Assembly (NCBI GenBank): GCA_028690215.1
Contig: JAQVBQ010000018.1
Span: 1 to 34,570 of the forward strand
Length of the DNA: 34,570 bases
Reading direction: 5' to 3'
DNA from: Bacteroidales bacterium
GTDB taxonomy: Bacteria > Bacteroidota > Bacteroidia > Bacteroidales > UBA932
This document shows positions 22,573 through 29,337 of the stretch, piece by piece. The notes under the pieces are model-generated. The model had not been told where the DNA came from. It saw nothing but the letters and a program-made list of their open reading frames with translations, and searched no databases. The translations under genes and the position numbers were made by a program. Position 1 is the first letter of the stretch, and each line of letters opens with the position of its first letter.

Positions 22573-23823
22573 ATGTCAAAAACTACAACAAAAATGGAAT
22601 TGGTATCCATCGACAAATTGATACCATATGTAAATAATGCTCGTACCCATTCAGCGGAGCAGATTAATAAACTCCGTGCCAGTATTCGGGAGTTCGGATT
22701 TATCAACCCGGTCATCATCGACCACGAATATAATGTAATTGCGGGTCATGGGAGAATTTGCGGTGCGAAAGCAGAAGGCATCACGGAAGTACCATGTGTA
22801 TTTGTGGACTATCTTACTCCGGCACAGAAAAAAGCATATATCTTAGCTGACAACCGCATGGCAATGGATGCAGGCTGGGATGAAGAACTTCTGCGTGTGG
22901 AGATTGAAGCATTGCAGGCAGACTCCTTTGATGTGGGTCTGACTGGCTTTGATGAAAAAGACATCGCTGAACTTTTCGCAGGAGAAGATGGGGATGCACA
23001 GGATGATGATTTCGATGTAGATGAAGAACTGCAAAAACCGCCTGTTACAAAAAGCGGTGATGTGTGGCTGCTTGGAAATCACAGGCTCGTCTGCGGTGAC
23101 AGCACCAAGGAAGAAACCTATGCCGTTCTCATGGACGGAAAGAAAGCCAATCTTGTGGTAACCGATCCCCCTTACAACGTCAACTATGAAGGCAGTGCCG
23201 GGAAAATTCAAAATGACAGCATGAACGAAGAAGCCTTTGAGAAATTTCTCTTTGATGCCTATACACAGATGTATGGTGCTATGGCAGAGGATTCTTCTAT
23301 TTATGTATTTCACAGCGACTCACACGGTCTTGCATTTCGTAAGGCTTTTGAAGAGGCTGGGTTTTATCTCTCCGGCTGCTGTATCTGGAAAAAACAGTCC
23401 TTGGTATTAGGACGCTCTCCGTATCAGTGGCAGCACGAGCCATGTCTTTATGGTTGGAAGAAAAAGGGCAAACATCAGTGGTATTCCGATAGAAAGCAGA
23501 CCACCATTTGGGAATTTGATAAGCCAAAGAAGAACGGTGACCATCCAACTATGAAGCCGATTCCGTTGATTGCCTATCCGATTAAGAATTCCAGTATGAG
23601 TAACTGCATTGTTCTCGATCCCTTTGGCGGCAGTGGCTCTACACTCATTGCCTGCGAACAGCTGGGCAGAATCTGCCATACCATTGAGCTGGACGAGAAA
23701 TACTGTGATGTTATCGTGAAAAGGTATATTGAACAGGTCGGCAGTGCAGAAAATGTATCTGTGGTGCGTGACGGCAAGACCATCCGCTTTGAGGACTTGG
23801 AGGTCAGTGCCGATGGAGAATAA
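22573..23823 (+). CDS. ParB-like nuclease domain fused to N6/N4 DNA methyltransferase
   Basis: A 416-aa two-domain protein. Residues 1-100 are a ParB/sulfiredoxin-type domain (IDKLIPYVNNARTHSAEQI, ASIREFGFINPVIID, VIAGHGR, LADNRMA). Residues about 160-400 are a class beta amino-methyltransferase: catalytic DPPY (198-201) comes before the AdoMet motif DPFGGSGST (349-357), with HPTMKP between them. The fusion is common in phages and produces N6-methyladenine or N4-methylcytosine; DPPY fits adenine better. GGAGGTGCGG precedes ATG 22573, 13 bases after the metK-like stop, and its end overlaps the C5 methyltransferase gene by 11 bases. Confidence 0.9.
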   Translation: MSKTTTKMELVSIDKLIPYVNNARTHSAEQINKLRASIREFGFINPVIIDHEYNVIAGHGRICGAKAEGITEVPCVFVDYLTPAQKKAYILADNRMAMDAGWDEELLRVEIEALQADSFDVGLTGFDEKDIAELFAGEDGDAQDDDFDVDEELQKPPVTKSGDVWLLGNHRLVCGDSTKEETYAVLMDGKKANLVVTDPPYNVNYEGSAGKIQNDSMNEEAFEKFLFDAYTQMYGAMAEDSSIYVFHSDSHGLAFRKAFEEAGFYLSGCCIWKKQSLVLGRSPYQWQHEPCLYGWKKKGKHQWYSDRKQTTIWEFDKPKKNGDHPTMKPIPLIAYPIKNSSMSNCIVLDPFGGSGSTLIACEQLGRICHTIELDEKYCDVIVKRYIEQVGSAENVSVVRDGKTIRFEDLEVSADGE

Positions 23824-25723
23824 CAACTTAACACTGGGGAGTCTGTTTGACGGCAGCGGCGGATTTCCACTTGGAGGCTTGATTTCCGGGATTACCCCTT
23901 TGTGGGCATCGGAGGTTGAGCCTTTTCCAATTCGTGTTACTACAAAAAGACTGCCGGGCATTCAGCATTATGGTAATGTCAGCAAATTAAATGGTGCGGA
24001 AGTTCCGCCCGTGGACATCATCACATTCGGAAGTCCCTGCCAAGATATGTCTGTGGCAGGCAAGCGAAGCGGACTGGATGGTGAGCGTTCCAGTCTATTT
24101 TATCAAGCGGTGCGAATCGTGAAGGAAATGAGGTGTAAGACAAATGGCAAATATCCAAGATTTGTGGTCTGGGAAAACGTCCCCGGAGCGTTCTCCACTA
24201 ACAAAGGCGAAGACTTCAAGGCAGTCCTCGAAGAAATCTGCAAAATCAAAGACGAGGAGTTTTCTGTTCCTCAGTCTGACAAATGGACAAATGCAGGAGA
24301 AATCATGGCAGACGGATTCTCCCTTGCATGGCGAGTGCTTGATGCGCAGTATTGGGGAGTTCCCCAAAGAAGAAAGCGTATCTACCTTGTCGCAGATTTT
24401 GCAGGCCAATGTGCCGGAAAAATATTATTTGAGTCAGAGAGCGTGTCAGGGTATCCTGCGAAGGGCATCTGCCCGTGGCAAGGAACTGCCGGAAATACTC
24501 AAAGCGGCATTGGAACGGCAGGCATCGGCATAGATGGCTACAATGGTTCTGCGGATGAAGTTGCAGCTACCCTTGGTGTGAACTGTGGTATGGCAACAGG
24601 CAGAAACGGTGTCATAGTACTTAACGACCAAGGCGGCAACCGTATGGATGTGACGGAAGATATGACCTGCACCCTTCGTGCAGAATCCGGGCATCCTCCA
24701 CTGGTCTTTGAAAATCATAGTCAGGACACGAGATACACCGGTCCCTTGGAACAGGCTCCTACAGTCAGTTCTACTTATGGAACCGGCGGCAACAATCAGC
24801 CTTTCGTATTGGAAACACCAAAGACCCTCAAAATCCGAAGTGGCTGTGAGGGCGGCGGTAAAGGTGCATTGATTCAGGATGATTTGTCTGCGACCCTTGG
24901 CTGTAATAATGACCAGACGCTGTTCGTGCCAAAGGCATACGGCATCTGCTCTAAGGACAGCAATTCCATGAAATCGGACAATCCCCACAGTGGCATCTAT
25001 GAAGCAGATACCTCTCGTACCCTTGATGCCAATGGCGGCAACCCTGCCTGCAATCAAGGCGGCATTGTGGTGGTGGAGGGCAACGGTAGCAGACCGTCCC
25101 ACAAGGGTGACGGCTATAAAGAATCCGAGGTCATGTATACCTTAAATACCATCGAACAACACGCAGTGGTGTATGCCATCGACCGTGAAAGCTATAACTG
25201 CGGTCAGAATTATGCAAGGAAGATGGGTATTACAGAGGACGGCATCAATTCCACGCTGAATGCACAGGGTCCGAGTGCCGTGGCTGCACCCGTCTATTCC
25301 TCCAGTAAGGCCTCGTTCTTTACCTCTGCCGAAGAGGAACTGGCGAACACACTGGTGGCTACGGATTACAAAGACCCGCCTATCGTAAATGATGTGAGTG
25401 AGATGCCGGAGTACATCGTCCGCAGGCTGACCCCTACGGAATGTGCAAGGCTGCAGGGATTCCCGGATTGGTGGTGCAGTGATCTTGGCACGGCAGAGCC
25501 GACCGAGGAAGAAATCAAATGGTGGATGGATGTGTTTGAAACTCATCGTCATATTATGGGTACTTCCTCAAAGCCAAAGACAGAAAAGCAGATTATCAAA
25601 TGGCTGAAAAATCCACATTCTGATTCAGCAGAATACAAAATGTGGGGCAACGGGGTGGCACTTCCCAACGTGGTATTTGTGCTTTCCGGCATCGTGTACT
25701 ATACACAAAATGAGGGCAGATAA
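23813..25723 (+). CDS. Large phage C5-cytosine DNA methyltransferase with internal repeats
   Basis: A 636-aa C5 methyltransferase, about twice the usual size. Motif I is SLFDGSGGFPLGG, catalytic Cys76 lies in GSPCQDMS, ENV is at 121-123, motif VIII is VPQRRKRIYL, and motif X GNGVALPNV is near 612. Between VIII and IX lies an insert of about 270 residues made of at least seven degenerate repeats with D-x-(S/T)-x-T-L-x-x-x-x-G (for example DEVAATLGVNCG, DLSATLGCNN, DTSRTLDANGG, GINSTLNAQG), each ending in a short hydrophobic strand. Such expanded regions are known from multispecific phage methyltransferases. ATG 23813 is 8 bases after GGAGGT. It likely protects phage DNA from host restriction. 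Confidence 0.9.
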   Translation: MENNNLTLGSLFDGSGGFPLGGLISGITPLWASEVEPFPIRVTTKRLPGIQHYGNVSKLNGAEVPPVDIITFGSPCQDMSVAGKRSGLDGERSSLFYQAVRIVKEMRCKTNGKYPRFVVWENVPGAFSTNKGEDFKAVLEEICKIKDEEFSVPQSDKWTNAGEIMADGFSLAWRVLDAQYWGVPQRRKRIYLVADFAGQCAGKILFESESVSGYPAKGICPWQGTAGNTQSGIGTAGIGIDGYNGSADEVAATLGVNCGMATGRNGVIVLNDQGGNRMDVTEDMTCTLRAESGHPPLVFENHSQDTRYTGPLEQAPTVSSTYGTGGNNQPFVLETPKTLKIRSGCEGGGKGALIQDDLSATLGCNNDQTLFVPKAYGICSKDSNSMKSDNPHSGIYEADTSRTLDANGGNPACNQGGIVVVEGNGSRPSHKGDGYKESEVMYTLNTIEQHAVVYAIDRESYNCGQNYARKMGITEDGINSTLNAQGPSAVAAPVYSSSKASFFTSAEEELANTLVATDYKDPPIVNDVSEMPEYIVRRLTPTECARLQGFPDWWCSDLGTAEPTEEEIKWWMDVFETHRHIMGTSSKPKTEKQIIKWLKNPHSDSAEYKMWGNGVALPNVVFVLSGIVYYTQNEGR

Positions 25724-25768
25724 AGGGCAGTTATTCTGTTACAGAATGACTTGCTATTATCTGCCTTT
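25722..25768 (+). other. Nested hairpin after C5 methyltransferase gene
   Basis: AAAGGGCAG (25722-25730) pairs with CTGCCTTT (25761-25768) with one bulged base, enclosing a perfect ATTCTG-TTA-CAGAAT hairpin (25733-25747). No T-run follows. A GTAGTACCGAAAA word just after it resembles the end of the repeated 140-bp cassettes at 26766 and 28669. It may be a weak terminator or a regulatory leader. Confidence 0.4.
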
Positions 25769-25810
25769 AGAGTGATATATGTAGTACCGAAAAAAAAGGA
25801 GGTACTTATC

Positions 25811-26560
25811 ATGAAGGTTATTTACAACATTACAGACAGAAAGCCTTTTGTAAAGGCACTGGAAGAAATCACAGGGGCAAAAGCGATTTATATGAAAACC
25901 CCAACCTACGCATACACGGTGGATTATTTTACTGTGACCCGTGAGGGCAACCTTACATTCAACGATATGGCAGACAGTGAGGAAATCGAGCGAGTGCTTG
26001 AGAAACTCGACCAGAGAGGTTTCCACTGCGAGAGTTCAGAATACGATGAACCTCAGCCGGAAATCGACTGTGAGGAGCCTTTGGAGGACAGCCCGCCTGC
26101 ATACGGGGTGTCGGACACCGAGCCACAGGGCGAAACGGTAGGGCTTACGGTGGCGATGCCGCTGGATCAGGTATTGGTCGGTAACCTTACCAACCTCTTG
26201 GAAGCCAAGGGCAGGCTTATCAAGAAAGCACTGGGAATCAGCGAACTTCCCATCATCATTGATGAGGAGAAGATTTCCTTCCCTTGGTTTTCTGACGGCT
26301 TGGATGCAGACACGGTCAAAGCCTACACCGACTTCATTTCCGCCCTGTGCAAAATGAGCCGGGAGCAGAAACGCATCTCCAACACCGAAAAGGCAGTGGA
26401 AAACGAAAAATATGCATTCCGATGCCTGCTCCTTCGCTTGGGATTTGTGGGAGCAGAATATAAGCGGGACAGAAAAATCCTGCTGAAGAATCTGACAGGC
26501 AGCAGTGCATTCAAGAATGACGTGAAAAAGGAGGCGGCAGACGATGAGATTTCCGAGTAA
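25811..26560 (+). CDS. Hypothetical phage protein sharing C-terminus with amidoligase
   Basis: A 249-aa protein of a group often labelled 'virulence protein' in gut Firmicute elements, without known function. The N-terminal part (residues 1-75) is a small alpha/beta unit (VIYNITDRKPFVKALEEITGA, AYTVDYFTVTREGNLTF, IERVLEKLDQRGF). An acidic, Pro-rich linker follows (about 78-115), then a helical region (MPLDQVLVGNLTNLLEAKG; DADTVKAYTDFISALC). The last 45 residues, NEKYAFRCLLLRLGFVGAEY and onward, closely resemble the end of the amidoligase encoded 1.3 kb downstream. GGAGGT is 7 bases before ATG 25811. It overlaps the DUF4314 gene by 17 bases. Confidence 0.7.
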   Translation: MKVIYNITDRKPFVKALEEITGAKAIYMKTPTYAYTVDYFTVTREGNLTFNDMADSEEIERVLEKLDQRGFHCESSEYDEPQPEIDCEEPLEDSPPAYGVSDTEPQGETVGLTVAMPLDQVLVGNLTNLLEAKGRLIKKALGISELPIIIDEEKISFPWFSDGLDADTVKAYTDFISALCKMSREQKRISNTEKAVENEKYAFRCLLLRLGFVGAEYKRDRKILLKNLTGSSAFKNDVKKEAADDEISE

Positions 26561-26771
26561 AGAAATTGTGGAACGGGTACGCAGTCAGTACCCCGTGGGA
26601 ACGAGAGTGGAGCTGGTGCAGATGGAGGACGTGCAGGCTCCACCTATTGGCACAAAAGGAACGGTAACAGGGGTGGATGATACAGCAAGCATTCTTGTGA
26701 ATTGGGATAACGGTTCGCATCTCAATGTGGTCTATGGCGAGGACAAATGCAGGAAAATCAGTGTTGAATAA
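26544..26771 (+). CDS. DUF4314 small protein
   Basis: A 75-aa protein with a single SH3-like beta-barrel domain of the DUF4314 type: the IVERVRSQYPVGTRVELVQM opening, then IGTKGTVTGVDDTASILVNWDNGS and LNVVYGEDKCRKI. The short repeated G-T-x-G-x-V and W-D-x-G-S turns are typical of this barrel. Function unknown; it is widespread in phages and conjugative elements of Firmicutes. GGAGG lies 8 bases upstream of the ATG. Its last two codons are the first bases of the 140-bp intergenic cassette. Confidence 0.8.
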   Translation: MRFPSKEIVERVRSQYPVGTRVELVQMEDVQAPPIGTKGTVTGVDDTASILVNWDNGSHLNVVYGEDKCRKISVE

Positions 26772-26906
26772 CTGCTGTAAGATACACAATTTTCCTCCAA
26801 AAAGATTGTGTAGATTATGCTGAGAATTGAGTGGATATAGTCGGCACACAGCGGTAATATGTGTACTACCAAAAGGAAAACAAACCAAACGGAGGTACAT
26901 AAAATG
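26766..26906 (+). repeat. Intergenic cassette, copy 1 (near-identical to 28669-28808)
   Basis: A roughly 140-bp unit running from the final Glu-stop codons (GAATAA) of one gene to the ATG of the next. It contains a stem TACACAAT (26783-26790) / ATTGTGTA (26805-26812) whose loop carries TTTCCTCC, a sequence complementary to ribosome binding sites, and a second stem TGCTGA (26818-26823) / TCGGCA (26841-26846). A TAATATGTGTACTACC word precedes the GGAGGT of the amidoligase gene. Compared with copy 2 the second stem has a C-to-T change that turns a C-G pair into a U-G pair, so pairing is kept. Confidence 0.75.
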
Positions 26907-27851
26907 AGCGAGAAAACCACAAGACAGGTTGAAGAAATGAAACAGCAGACCATCGGAGTTGAGGTCGAGATGAACGGCATCACAAGGGATAAGGCAGCAA
27001 AACTTGTAGCCACCTACTTCGGCACAGAAAGATACGAAAACACAGCCGGACGCAACGGCTATAGCACTTGGTCGGCTTGGGACGGGGACGGCAGAGAATG
27101 GAAATTCCAAAAGGATGTCAGCATCGCTGGATGCGACAGCGAGAAATGCGAACTGGTAACCCCAATCCTTACCTACGCAGACATCGAGGTTTTGCAGGAA
27201 CTTATCCGAAAACTTCGACACGCAGGAGCAAAAAGCGATGCCACAAGGGGCTGCGGAGTTCACATTCACATCGGAGCAAACGGACACACCCCACAGACCA
27301 TGAGAAACCTTGCGAACATCATGGCAAGCCACGAAAGTCTCATAGCCGATGCCCTCGACCTTGACAGGGGCAGGATGCATCGCTACTGCAGAACGGTTGA
27401 CCCTCGGTTCTTGGAGCAGGTCAACAAGAAAAAGCCAAAGACGATGGCGGCACTTGCAGACATTTGGTACTCCTCCAACGGAGCCAACTACGGCAGAGAC
27501 CATCATTACAACGACAGCCGCTACCATATGCTGAACTACCATGCAACCTTTACCAAGGGAACAATTGAATTCAGACTTTTCCAATTTGATGCCCCGGCAG
27601 ACGGCAAGCTGAACGGACTTCATGCCGGACAGCTAAAAAGCTACATTCAGCTTTGCCTTGCACTCAGCCAAATGGCGAAAACGGTAAAGAGTGCAAGTGC
27701 CAAACCACAGCAGAATGAAAATCCGAAATACGCAATGAGGACTTGGCTCTTAAGACTTGGCTTCATCGGAGAGGAATTCAAAACAGCAAGAGAAACCCTT
27801 ACCAAGAAACTCGCAGGAGATACAGCCTTCAGAAACGGCAGAGCCGCTTGA
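26904..27851 (+). CDS. Amidoligase family protein
   Basis: A 315-aa protein of the amidoligase (COOH-NH2 ligase, glutamine synthetase-like fold) group. Visible motifs: IGVEVEMNG (acidic metal ligands) near residue 17, RNGYSTW...WKFQKDVSI, CELVTPIL, GCGVHIHIG (His ligands) at about 115, YCRTVDPRF, and RYHMLNYHATFTKGTIEFRLF (the closing Arg/Glu motif) near 215. The C-terminal 45 residues (NPKYAMRTWLLRLGFIGEEF on) are an added module shared with the 249-aa protein upstream. Such enzymes join amino acids to carboxyl groups; together with a gamma-glutamylcyclotransferase encoded next, a peptide-ligation/release cycle is plausible. ATG 26904 is 7 bases after GGAGGT. Confidence 0.85.
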   Translation: MSEKTTRQVEEMKQQTIGVEVEMNGITRDKAAKLVATYFGTERYENTAGRNGYSTWSAWDGDGREWKFQKDVSIAGCDSEKCELVTPILTYADIEVLQELIRKLRHAGAKSDATRGCGVHIHIGANGHTPQTMRNLANIMASHESLIADALDLDRGRMHRYCRTVDPRFLEQVNKKKPKTMAALADIWYSSNGANYGRDHHYNDSRYHMLNYHATFTKGTIEFRLFQFDAPADGKLNGLHAGQLKSYIQLCLALSQMAKTVKSASAKPQQNENPKYAMRTWLLRLGFIGEEFKTARETLTKKLAGDTAFRNGRAA

Positions 27852-27858
27852 AGGACAC

Positions 27859-27991
27859 GCAGGAGTTAGCCTCCTGCCACCTTTCCCCGACCACTTCGGT
27901 GGTCTTAAGGTGGTAGAAGGGTAAGTCTCGCTTGCCAGCTCGGTCGGTGCTTTTGCTACGCAAAGGTTGCCACTGGCAACCCGCACCCTTC
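27859..27991 (+). ncRNA. Hairpin-dense structured element, candidate RNA
   Basis: Four or more stable helices fill 133 bases. GCAGGAG/CTCCTGC (27859-27865, 27871-27877); CCACCTT/AAGGTGG (27877-27883, 27907-27913) enclosing GACCAC-TTCG-GTGGTC (27889-27904), a UUCG tetraloop; GAAGGGT/ACCCTTC (27916-27922, 27985-27991) enclosing GGTTGCC-ACT-GGCAACC (27965-27981) or, as an alternative, CTTTTGC/GCAAAGG (27950-27956, 27960-27966). No T-run follows. The last stem abuts the GGAAAGGA ribosome binding site of the next gene, so a cis-acting regulator of that gene or a processed stand-alone RNA is possible. Confidence 0.5.
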
Positions 27992-28010
27992 GGAAAGGAT
28001 GGATACCATT

Positions 28011-28493
28011 ATGAAGAAACGATATTACATTGCCTACGGCAGTAACCTAAACATTCGTCAGATGCGGATGCGATGCCCATCGGCACGGGTCATTGGAACA
28101 GCAATTATTCCAGACTACGAACTGCTTTTTAAGGGCAGTCAGACGGGAGCGTACCTTACCATTGAACCCCAAATTGGGGCGAGTGTTCCTGTGGCGGTTT
28201 GGTCGGTGACGGATGAGGATGAAGCGGCTCTTGACCGCTACGAGGGATTCCCCACCTTCTACTACAAGAAGGAAATGCAGCTGCCGATTAAGGGCATCAA
28301 GTCCGGCAAGACACGAATCCGAGATTGCTTCGTGTATATCATGCATGAGGAGCGGAGCATCGGTGTTCCGTCACTTGCTTATGTCAGCGTTTGCCTTGAG
28401 GGATACATCAGCTTTGGCTTTGACGAACACTTTCTTGCAGAGGCACAGCTAAAATCTGAGGAGGCATTTGGATATGAAAACAGAAATCGCTGA
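28011..28493 (+). CDS. Gamma-glutamylcyclotransferase-like protein (AIG2/GGCT)
   Basis: A 160-aa member of the gamma-glutamylcyclotransferase superfamily. The glycine-rich substrate loop YYIAYGSNLN lies at the N-terminus (Tyr9-Gly-Ser-Asn), followed by the usual strands (YELLFKG, AYLTIEP, VPVAVWSVTDEDEAALDRYEGFP, with the conserved Tyr-Glu near the active site) and KKEMQLPI. The family releases 5-oxoproline from gamma-glutamyl peptides. Next to an amidoligase it could undo or edit the gamma-linked product. I prefer ATG 28011, 11 bases after AAAGGA; ATG 27999 overlaps that site. It overlaps the zinc-ribbon gene by 20 bases. Confidence 0.88.
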   Translation: MKKRYYIAYGSNLNIRQMRMRCPSARVIGTAIIPDYELLFKGSQTGAYLTIEPQIGASVPVAVWSVTDEDEAALDRYEGFPTFYYKKEMQLPIKGIKSGKTRIRDCFVYIMHEERSIGVPSLAYVSVCLEGYISFGFDEHFLAEAQLKSEEAFGYENRNR

Positions 28494-28674
28494 ACTTAAA
28501 ATCTGCCCACGCTGTGGCAAAGCCTATCACGGCTCTCCGGCACTGTCGAGGATAGACAATGAAACTCTTATCTGCCCAGACTGTGGCACCAGAGAAGCCT
28601 TGGAGAGCATCGGTGTAAAGCCGTCTGAACAGGAAGAAATCCTCGAAACCATACATCGCTCCATGCGTGAATAA
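28474..28674 (+). CDS. Small zinc-ribbon protein
   Basis: A 66-aa protein with two CxxC knuckles: CPRCGKAYHGSPALSR and LICPDCGTREALES, a rubredoxin-like zinc ribbon, and a helical tail (SEQEEILETIHRSMRE). Similar proteins are frequent in phages and mobile elements of Firmicutes with no known activity. ATG 28474 follows GGAGG by 9 bases. Its final Glu-stop begins the second copy of the 140-bp intergenic cassette. Confidence 0.75.
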   Translation: MKTEIAELKICPRCGKAYHGSPALSRIDNETLICPDCGTREALESIGVKPSEQEEILETIHRSMRE

Positions 28675-28808
28675 CTGCTGTAATCTACACAATTTTTCTC
28701 CCAAAAGATTGTGTAGTATATGCCGAGAATTGAGTGGATATAGTCGGCACATAGCGGTAATATGTGTACTACCGAAAGGGAAAAACACAAACGGAGGAAA
28801 CGAAAATG
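28669..28808 (+). repeat. Intergenic cassette, copy 2
   Basis: Second copy of the unit at 26766-26906, again beginning at GAATAA (stop of the zinc-ribbon gene) and ending at the ATG of the next gene. Stems: CTACACAAT (28685-28693) / ATTGTGTAG (28708-28716), with TTTTCTCCC in the loop, and TGCCGA (28721-28726) / TCGGCA (28744-28749). A third pairing CACATA/TATGTG (28748-28753, 28761-28766) overlaps the second and could be an alternative fold. The flanking genes differ from those around copy 1, so the cassette moves or is copied independently of genes. Confidence 0.75.
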
Positions 28809-28979
28809 GCAAAGAAAAGAAGCACAATCTGGGTGGTAAGAGTAAACAGAGGGCTTGAAGGATGGCAGGACTTGAGAACCTTCACAAACGCAGCAGAGGC
28901 AGACGATTGGCTTTGCGACTTCGTTAGAAAAAACGGCTATTGGATGAACGATTTCAACCTTGTCAGAAGGGAGGCATAA
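28806..28979 (+). CDS. Small hypothetical protein
   Basis: A 57-aa basic protein starting MAKKRSTIWVVRVNRGLEGW and ending YWMNDFNLVRREA, with TNAAEADDWLCDFV in the middle. The layout is a strand, a short loop, a helix and a strand, reminiscent of small phage proteins of unknown function; I cannot name a family. GGAGG precedes ATG 28806 within the repeated cassette, which probably drives or regulates its expression. It is followed 4 bases later by the next gene. Confidence 0.6.
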   Translation: MAKKRSTIWVVRVNRGLEGWQDLRTFTNAAEADDWLCDFVRKNGYWMNDFNLVRREA

Positions 28980-28983
28980 GAAT

Positions 28984-29226
28984 ATGTGGAGCGAAGGAAC
29001 GATAGGCATTCCCACCAAGGGAGCAAAATACACGGCGGTTCATTACTGGGTTAAGCACTTCGAAGAACCGAGTGAGGAATACGGCATTGACGGCGGCAGG
29101 ATTTCCAAGCTGATGCTGAAATCGGATGGCGAGGTCATTTGCAACTACGATAGGGGTTGGGACATGGAGCCTACCTGCAATGAGGCAGAACTTGCCCTTG
29201 CTATTTTGATGAAGGAACACAACTAA
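28984..29226 (+). CDS. Small hypothetical protein (DUF7678-like)
   Basis: An 80-aa protein starting MWSEGTIGIPTKGAKYTAVHYW, followed by VKHFEEPSEEYGIDGGRISKLMLKS and YDRGWDMEPTCNEAELALAI. The order of strands, GGRISKL and YDRGWD recalls a small family (DUF7678) found in Firmicute mobile elements; I am moderately sure of the label and know no function. GGGAGG is upstream and overlaps the stop of the previous gene. Confidence 0.6.
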   Translation: MWSEGTIGIPTKGAKYTAVHYWVKHFEEPSEEYGIDGGRISKLMLKSDGEVICNYDRGWDMEPTCNEAELALAILMKEHN

Positions 29227-29311
29227 GAATTTTACAATTGAAAATTCCAAGAACGGAGCCAAGCGGCTCTGTATCTTGTTACCAAGGCTTGCCGATGGCA
29301 GGTCATTTTTT
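29227..29311 (+). terminator. Hairpins and T-run before the large terminase gene
   Basis: In the 111-base gap are GAATTTT/AAAATTC (29227-29247), GAGCC/GGCTC (29256-29269), and CTTGCC/GGCAGG (29288-29302) followed after three bases by six T (29306-29311). The last one looks like a modest terminator that separates the accessory block from the head genes. Confidence 0.4.
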
Positions 29312-29337
29312 ATGCCAAGAAACGGAGGTGATGGCAT

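Noticed and set aside
24541-25330. Diversity-generating retroelement acting on the repeat-rich methyltransferase insert.
   Set aside because: No reverse transcriptase, template repeat or accessory gene is present in the window.
26511-27623. 370-codon open frame on the minus strand.
   Set aside because: It is antisense to the well-supported amidoligase and DUF4314 genes, its sequence is Cys/His/Phe-rich without family resemblance, and it has no ribosome binding site; it is a shadow of plus-strand codon bias.
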